Source of the DNA: Planctomycetota bacterium
GTDB taxonomy: Bacteria; Planctomycetota; Planctomycetia; Isosphaerales; Isosphaeraceae
Assembly (NCBI GenBank): GCA_021791715.1
Contig: JAJYWB010000036.1
Coordinates: 1 to 59,952, forward strand
Length of the DNA stretch: 59,952 nucleotides
Direction of reading: 5' to 3'
Part shown: positions 54,107 to 59,952 of the stretch, piece by piece
How positions within the stretch are numbered: the stretch's first letter is position 1
Layout of the letters: every line of letters starts with the position of its first letter
The notes under the pieces: model-generated
Database searches by the model: none
Told to the model about the DNA's origin: nothing
The model's input: only the letters and a program-made list of their open reading frames with translations
Translations under genes and position numbers: made by a program

Positions 54107-57100
54107 TCAATCATTGTTATTAATTTGTTGTTGGTTTTGATTAATAATCTGCTTGTTTTTTAGAATCTTTTCTTGATTCTGGATGATCTTCTCTTGTGCC
54201 CGAAGAATCTGTTGTTGAAGTTGATCAATCTCTTGCAGAAGCAATAAATAATCTCTCAGATGTTGAATGTATTGTTGATTGAGTTGATTGATAAGAATTT
54301 GAGTTTGGATCGTCGATTGGATAGAACCAAGTGCTCCATTCTTGTTTCCTCGTTTGGGGATTTTAGTAATAACTCCTCCGTTGTTATCAATCCCCGTATT
54401 CAGGTTAATCTCATGGCCCTTAGTTGGGTCGTAGGCTTGGGGTGGTGATCCAAAACCAATATAAACTCCAAGAGTAGAAGGCATAGCATATGTGTTGTAA
54501 TTATAATTATTATTTGTATTGTTATTAGTGTTAGTATTTGTATTATTGCTCGTCTGATGATCGCCACTTGAAGAAATATCTGGAGGAGCGTAACCATTGT
54601 AATCAGCATTATTAGTAATATTATTAGAAGCATAAATATATAGATTTGATATATTTGATTTAAATCCAGTTGGATCTTGAGATATAAATCGTCCGTTATT
54701 AGGATTATACCCCCGATGCCAGTCATTGTACAATCCCGTGATCGTATCGTACTGCATGCCGTCGAACTTGAATTGGCTCCCCGAGCTCGGATTGGTCTCG
54801 GCGCGGATGGAGCCGAACGCTCCGTAAGAGATGTGATCGATCACCGTTCCCGACGTGTTGACGATGTCGCGCACCGAGCCGAGTTTGCCCGTCAAGTACC
54901 AATCGGTCACACCCGACGCGTTCGTGCGCGCAACCATCCCCGTCACGCCCGGAACGTAAGATGGACCCGCGAGATAACGCTCCAACAGCGTTCCCGAGCC
55001 GTTGAACTCGGCATAAGGCGTGTTCGAATTGCCGTTATAAACGATCCACGTCTTCGTCGTCGTTCCGCCCGAAGTCTCGTCGACGCCGATGCGACGATCG
55101 AGCGAATCATACGTATACGTTCCCGAAGCGATCACCGTCCCCGACGAATTCTTCTCGCTGAATCCCGTCATCTCGTTCCGATAATTCCAGGTGTACGTCC
55201 AAACGTCACCCGAAGGCGTCGTCATCGAAGTCATATTGCCGTTTGCGTCATAAGTATATTTATTGCCCGCCGCGTCGGTCAGCATCTCGTTGTCTTTGCC
55301 CGTCGTGTACCCCGACATCGTCCGGTTGCCGTTGAGATCGTACGAGAACGACTCGTTCCACGGACCCGTCACTCCCGTCAATTGATTCGTCTTGTCGTAA
55401 GAATAATTGAACGTGCCGTCGTTGTTCGTTTGCGTGGTGAGCAATCCGCCGCTATCATATCCATAGCTGAAACTATTGATCGTTGAATACGTTCCGCCAC
55501 TCCCTCCCGGAGTGTACGATTGATGGAGGATCGACGTGATCTCGTTCGCGGCGTTGTAGCCGATCGTCGTATCGATTTGAGTCGAGGAACTTCCCGTCGA
55601 TCGAGATTCGCTCGTCAACCGTCCGCCGCTGTCATAGCCGATCGAAATCTGCGGTCCCGCGGATCCGCCGATCGATTGCGCGATCGATGTCAGATGAAAA
55701 GCCGCGTCGTAGCCGTACGTCGTCGTGTCGCCCGATTGAATGTTGTCGCTCACGCTCGAAAGCAGCTTGACCGCGTTGTACGCGTACGAAAGCGTGACGC
55801 TCGGTTGCCCCGGCGTTCCCGCGGTGCTCACCGAAGCCATGAGCATATCGGCGTTGTACGTATAAGTCAGCGTACTCGAAGGATTCGTCACCTCGACGAC
55901 CTTCCCGTCGGCATTGTAGGTCGTCGTCTCGGTCCAGAACGCCGAACCCGACGCGTTGAGCCAATTCTCGGTCGTCTTCCAGCCGTCGGCGTTGTACGCG
56001 TACGTTTTCACCTGTCCATTGTTGTCGGTGTATTTGATCAATTGGCTATCGGCGTTGTACACATCGTAACTCGTCCCGAGTGGGTTCGTTTGAGACGTCA
56101 CCCTCCCCGCGGCGTCATACGCCCACGACGTGACGTTCCCCACGGGATCGGTGAGGCTCGCCATTTGGCCGTCGGCGGTGTAGGTATACGAAACGACTCC
56201 GCCGAGCGCGTCGGTTTGGCTCGTGAGTTGTTGTGCCTTGTTGAAAGCGTACGTCGTCGTGTTCCCGTTCGGATCGGTGACGGATGTCTGATCTCCCGCT
56301 GAGTCGTACCCGTAGCTCGTCACGTCTCCGAGCGCGTTCGTCGTGCTCGTGAGCCAATTTCTGCTGTTGTACGTATAAGTCGTTTTGTTTCCGTTTGGAT
56401 CGGTGACCGAGAGAACATTTCCATTTTTGTCGTAGGAGTAGCTCGTCGTCTCGGCGAGAGCGTTCGATTTGCTCGTCACCTCGCCGTCGGCGTTGTATCG
56501 GATCGATGAGTAATTGTTGACAGATCCTCCATTCGATGAATATCCCTGGACCGAAAGCTGATTCGGAATCGCGGTGTATTGATACGTCATCGTGTTCCCC
56601 ATAGGGTCGGTGACGCTCGCGAGTTCGCCGCGTTGCGTGTACGTATAAGTCGTCGTATTGCCGAGCGGGTCGGTCGAAGTCAATACCTCGCCGTCCGCGT
56701 TATATGTTTTCGTCCACTTATTGCCGAGAGCGTCGGTCGTCGAAATCGGCTGGTTGAGCGCGTTGTATGCCGTCGTCGTCGTGTTCCCGAGAGGGTCGGT
56801 GACGGTCGTTTGATTTCCCGCGGCGTCATAACCATATTTGTACGTGTCGCCGAGCGGATCCGCCTTCGAAGCGAGCTCATCCATCGAGTTGTACGTGAAC
56901 GTCCATGTGTTCCCGAGCGGGTCGGTCTCGGAAATCAGCTCGCCGCCGGAATCGTAAGCGAAGCTCGTCTTGTCTCCGAGGGGATTCGTCGTCGTGAGCA
57001 CGCGATTCATCGCGTCGAAGGTGTTCGTCGTCACACCTCCGATTTCGTTCGTCGACGACGCGACCTGTCCCTCGGACGTATACGTATAGGTGATCGTCGA

Positions 57101-59950
57101 ACCGTCGGGATTCGTTTGGGTCGTCAACTCGTCATATGTGTTATACGAGTAGTCGGTCGTGTTGCCGTTCGCGTCGGTCGACGAAGCGACCATACCAGAA
57201 GGCGTGTACGTATACGATGTCGTGTATCCGAGAGCGTCGACCTCCGAAGTCATATCGCCCGCGGAATTGTAATAATAATTCCATTTGTCGCCGAGCGGAT
57301 CGGTCTTCGAAGTCGGCTCGGAGTAAGAGTTGTACGTGTAGTAGTATGTGCTCGACAGGTCGGGAAGGATCTCCTGAGTCATGTCTCCCGATGCGTTATA
57401 AGTTTCTTGCGTGATGTTGTTGAGCGGGTCGATCGTGACGAGTGCGAGACCGCTTAAGTTGAGATTGTATGTCGTCACGTCGCCGAGGGGGTCTGTCGTT
57501 TGGCCGATCATACCGAGACCCGACCAATCGGGTCGGACGTCAGTCGTCGCTCCGAGCGCGTTCGTAAAGCTTCCGTATGCCGCGGCGAGGAGGATCGCGG
57601 GAGCGGGACTCGTCGAAGTTCCCGAATTCGTCCATCCCTGTTCTTGATCATTCGTGAACGTATCGACCGACGAATCGGGATGCGTGATCGTGCTCACCCG
57701 CGCCGCGGCGTCGTAAGCGATCGTATCCGATTGAGAGAGCGGGTTCGTGATCGTCGTCAGCAATCCCGCCGACGTGTACGCGTAATTCCATGTCGAACCG
57801 TCGGGGAGCTTGGCCGCTGTCAAATCCGATCCCGAATGCGTGAACGAGCTAACCCTGCCCGCGGGATCGGTGATCGACGCGAGCAATCCTCCCGAATATG
57901 CGAACGTCGTCGCCTGGCCGAACGGATCGGTGATCGAAGTCAATTGACCAGAAGAATTATATGCATAGGTCGTCGTGTTGCCGTTGAGGTCGACCGTCGA
58001 CGTTTGTTGTCCGCTCGCGTTGAAGTTGAGCTTGAGGCCGTCCCTCAGCGTTCGCGTCCAACCCCCTCCCGTGTTCGCGACGAGCGTCGAGAATTGGGGG
58101 TCGTTGACGGGCGTCGTATACCCTCCCGTACCGTTGTTCGCGAACCAGAGCGATTGGCCGCCGCCAAGATCGACGATCACGCCTCCGCTCGCGGGAACGA
58201 TCGATTCGAGCCCCGAGAGCGTCCAGCCGGCTCCGAAAGCGCTCGTCGAATCGTTGACGATCGTCGTCGTATCGTTGTAGGTCGTCGTGTTGTTCGTCGA
58301 CCTGTGACTCGTCACCGAAACCGAGTAGTTATATCGACCCGTCGCGAGCGAAGACGCGTTGGCCTGAAGCGCGAGCTGTTGGACATCGCCGGGATTGAGC
58401 GTGCTCGTGTTCCAGTAATACGTCGATCCCGCGGTTCCATTGAACGTTAATTGCGCACTCACCTGCGAGGGTGTCGTTAACGAAGCGTTCAACGTATGAT
58501 GAACGACGACGATCGGTTGCGGGTCGGCTGCGAGCGAATTGTACGAAAGGCTCAAGCCGGGGATGTTGGGATTATAAGACGGTAGATTGATCGACGTGTC
58601 GAGCGCTCCCGAGTTCGCGTTCACCGACGCAAAATGATCGGCAAAATCGGGCGAACTCGGCGATTGCAGGCTGGGAGCGAGTTCGCCGGGCCAAGATACA
58701 TTTCCCGTGCCGCCGCCGCTTCCTCCGCTACCCCCTCCGCTCGAACCCGAAGTCGTCGGGACTACAAATGTATAAGTTTGTGATTCTTGGTTCCCGTTCG
58801 TATCTGTGACCGTCAGTGTAACGGAATTGGTTGTGACCGTATAATTTGTCGTATTCCATTGGAATGTCAAATTGTAAGTGTTCGTTCCGCTGATGGATCC
58901 CGCGTCGGTGAGCCCCGACGTGTTCCAAATGTATGAGCTCACTTGAGCTCCCGATACTTGAGCCTTCAGATCGACCGATCCGCCGAGCGTCGCGAGTTGT
59001 TCGTAGCCGGGGAAGATCACGTTCCCGGAGTTATTGTTTAAAGTGTACAATTGGAAATACGGGAATTGTCCGAGCGGCGCCGAGTTGGAGCCGCCGATCA
59101 ATTGAGACGGGGTCGGATTCAAGAATCCCGGAGTCGAAACGGCGCCCCCCGAAACCGTCGGCGAAGAGATCGATTCGGCTTGAATCGTCGTTAATTGGTT
59201 CGAAAGAGCCGGAGCGACGCTCGCGCCCGGCGAACCCGTGCCGGAACTATCTGTGCCGGCTGTACTTGTCGTGGTTGATGAGTTTTGATATGAAATCGCG
59301 GCGACCGGACCGTTCGACGAAGCCGCGACGACGCTCGCCGCGCCACGCGGGTCGCCCAATACCTGATTCGCGGTCAATGACGCGATGATCGCCGACGTGT
59401 TCATACTCGAAGATAAAGGCGCGGGAAGTTGAAGCGGAGTGATCGCTCCGGCGCCCGTTTGTGTCGGCGAATACGACCCTCCGCCGTGGGGCTGCATCGC
59501 GGCGCCACCACCCGCGTGCGTTTGCGGCGGCGCGTGATAAATGCCGATCGCCGACGCGTTCGAACGGCTCGGGCCTTTGAGGTATTCTTGATAAAGGTTG
59601 GGGTTGTTTTGATGCGAGACGCGGGCTGGGTTAGCGGTTTGAGGAAGCTTGCCGAGCGATTTCGTCGACATCCAATCGTTCGATGTCGTCCAACCCGATC
59701 CCGCGTCGCGGTTGGCGCCGAAGCCGACGAGGCGGAATTTCCCGGCGTTTTCGAGTCCGGCGCGAATGGGAATGAACGAATGCCGACGATTTTGGATTTG
59801 GTTACGAAGTTCGTGTTCGCGTTCGATCAAGAGTTCATGTCGATCGGTCTTATGATTCCATGCGGCTGAAGCGAGGAACGACGCCGCGACGCCCCCTCCG
59901 ATCGACCCCAGCGAATCGCTGACGGGAATACGCTCTTCCATCGCGATCAC
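54107..59950 (-). CDS. Large RHS/YD-repeat surface protein with AT-rich C-terminal tip
   Basis: The frame runs to the window edge (first candidate starts GTG 59950 and ATG 59941), so the 5' end may lie outside; 1947 aa are visible. After a Ser/Gly/Ala-rich region comes an Ig/PKD-like domain (~310-400, VTLTVTDTNGNQESQTYTF). A long series of YD repeats follows (TTYTYTQRGELASVTDPMGN and dozens more), and then the RHS core end LYNDWHRGYNPNNGRFISQD plus PTGFKSN. The last ~200 residues are unlike the rest: Asn/Thr-rich spacer, KGHEINLNTGIDN, and a Gln/Ile coiled coil (LQEIDQLQQQILRAQEKIIQ). Codon use changes to AT-rich exactly there. Such proteins deliver variable tips; no known toxin domain is visible in this one. 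Confidence 0.88.
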   Translation of the reverse strand: MIAMEERIPVSDSLGSIGGGVAASFLASAAWNHKTDRHELLIEREHELRNQIQNRRHSFIPIRAGLENAGKFRLVGFGANRDAGSGWTTSNDWMSTKSLGKLPQTANPARVSHQNNPNLYQEYLKGPSRSNASAIGIYHAPPQTHAGGGAAMQPHGGGSYSPTQTGAGAITPLQLPAPLSSSMNTSAIIASLTANQVLGDPRGAASVVAASSNGPVAAISYQNSSTTTSTAGTDSSGTGSPGASVAPALSNQLTTIQAESISSPTVSGGAVSTPGFLNPTPSQLIGGSNSAPLGQFPYFQLYTLNNNSGNVIFPGYEQLATLGGSVDLKAQVSGAQVSSYIWNTSGLTDAGSISGTNTYNLTFQWNTTNYTVTTNSVTLTVTDTNGNQESQTYTFVVPTTSGSSGGGSGGSGGGTGNVSWPGELAPSLQSPSSPDFADHFASVNANSGALDTSINLPSYNPNIPGLSLSYNSLAADPQPIVVVHHTLNASLTTPSQVSAQLTFNGTAGSTYYWNTSTLNPGDVQQLALQANASSLATGRYNYSVSVTSHRSTNNTTTYNDTTTIVNDSTSAFGAGWTLSGLESIVPASGGVIVDLGGGQSLWFANNGTGGYTTPVNDPQFSTLVANTGGGWTRTLRDGLKLNFNASGQQTSTVDLNGNTTTYAYNSSGQLTSITDPFGQATTFAYSGGLLASITDPAGRVSSFTHSGSDLTAAKLPDGSTWNYAYTSAGLLTTITNPLSQSDTIAYDAAARVSTITHPDSSVDTFTNDQEQGWTNSGTSTSPAPAILLAAAYGSFTNALGATTDVRPDWSGLGMIGQTTDPLGDVTTYNLNLSGLALVTIDPLNNITQETYNASGDMTQEILPDLSSTYYYTYNSYSEPTSKTDPLGDKWNYYYNSAGDMTSEVDALGYTTSYTYTPSGMVASSTDANGNTTDYSYNTYDELTTQTNPDGSTITYTYTSEGQVASSTNEIGGVTTNTFDAMNRVLTTTNPLGDKTSFAYDSGGELISETDPLGNTWTFTYNSMDELASKADPLGDTYKYGYDAAGNQTTVTDPLGNTTTTAYNALNQPISTTDALGNKWTKTYNADGEVLTSTDPLGNTTTYTYTQRGELASVTDPMGNTMTYQYTAIPNQLSVQGYSSNGGSVNNYSSIRYNADGEVTSKSNALAETTSYSYDKNGNVLSVTDPNGNKTTYTYNSRNWLTSTTNALGDVTSYGYDSAGDQTSVTDPNGNTTTYAFNKAQQLTSQTDALGGVVSYTYTADGQMASLTDPVGNVTSWAYDAAGRVTSQTNPLGTSYDVYNADSQLIKYTDNNGQVKTYAYNADGWKTTENWLNASGSAFWTETTTYNADGKVVEVTNPSSTLTYTYNADMLMASVSTAGTPGQPSVTLSYAYNAVKLLSSVSDNIQSGDTTTYGYDAAFHLTSIAQSIGGSAGPQISIGYDSGGRLTSESRSTGSSSTQIDTTIGYNAANEITSILHQSYTPGGSGGTYSTINSFSYGYDSGGLLTTQTNNDGTFNYSYDKTNQLTGVTGPWNESFSYDLNGNRTMSGYTTGKDNEMLTDAAGNKYTYDANGNMTSMTTPSGDVWTYTWNYRNEMTGFSEKNSSGTVIASGTYTYDSLDRRIGVDETSGGTTTKTWIVYNGNSNTPYAEFNGSGTLLERYLAGPSYVPGVTGMVARTNASGVTDWYLTGKLGSVRDIVNTSGTVIDHISYGAFGSIRAETNPSSGSQFKFDGMQYDTITGLYNDWHRGYNPNNGRFISQDPTGFKSNISNLYIYASNNITNNADYNGYAPPDISSSGDHQTSNNTNTNTNNNTNNNYNYNTYAMPSTLGVYIGFGSPPQAYDPTKGHEINLNTGIDNNGGVITKIPKRGNKNGALGSIQSTIQTQILINQLNQQYIQHLRDYLLLLQEIDQLQQQILRAQEKIIQNQEKILKNKQIINQNQQQINNND

Positions 59951-59952
59951 TT

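Noticed and set aside
54677..59388. Several long Arg-rich open frames opposite the RHS gene
   Set aside because: They are mirror frames of the YD repeats, with extreme Arg content and no start signals or recognisable domain.

Overview
The window looks like a chromosomal segment of a planctomycete, most likely an Isosphaeraceae-type organism. This rests on family content: a DUF1549/DUF1553 plus DUF1501 gene pair, a PEP-CTERM protein, a membrane Ser/Thr kinase with a very long extracellular part, a DUF6807 (PmoA-like) protein, a PDZ-rich secretome and a planctomycete-style integrase fragment. The bulk is GC-rich and strikingly dense in GATC/CGATCG words. Three places are much richer in A+T: about 34.1-37.1 kb, 53.2-54.7 kb, and short patches inside many genes.

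Layout. 1-0.5 kb: an array of short inverted repeats. 1-6 kb (minus strand): tsaE, thiL, glycerate kinase and an HtrA-type protease, probably one operon, then hisE. 6.1-8.8 kb (plus): ECF-type sigma factor, overlapping single-pass membrane protein (probable anti-sigma) and a secreted two-PDZ protein, closed by a strong terminator. 8.9-15.3 kb: a small helix-turn-helix protein, a secreted propeller-like protein and a 1433-residue Ser/Thr kinase. 15.4-20.6 kb (minus): rpmA-obgE-coaX-mnmE, and an acyltransferase upstream. 20.9-26.5 kb (plus): aroB, a Gly/Tyr/Met repeat protein, an alpha/beta hydrolase, ribonuclease D and a hydroxypyruvate-isomerase-like enzyme. 26.6-30.3 kb: a repeat element and the DUF1501/DUF1549 pair. 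30.5-34 kb: ComEC joined in frame to an alpha/beta hydrolase.

34.45-37.19 kb is a compact integrated element. An intact tRNA-Val(UAC) stands at its left end, and a perfect 43-bp copy of the tRNA 3' part stands at its right end. Between them lie an integrase N-terminal remnant and two AT-rich genes for zinc-ribbon membrane proteins. This is the best candidate for an undescribed cargo system.

37.2-49 kb: HAD phosphatase, small secreted protein, GT39-like membrane glycosyltransferase, zwf-opcA (entry to the oxidative pentose phosphate pathway), a hypothetical gene, a PEP-CTERM protein, twin hairpins, a DUF6807 protein and further copies of the dispersed repeat. 49.2-53.2 kb: a secreted gluzincin-like metallopeptidase and a GT4 glycosyltransferase. 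53.2-59.95 kb: a large RHS/YD-repeat protein on the minus strand. Its last ~200 codons switch abruptly to AT-rich, and a small AT-rich membrane/coiled-coil gene follows. This is the layout of a polymorphic-toxin tip with its partner gene, although no toxin domain is recognisable.
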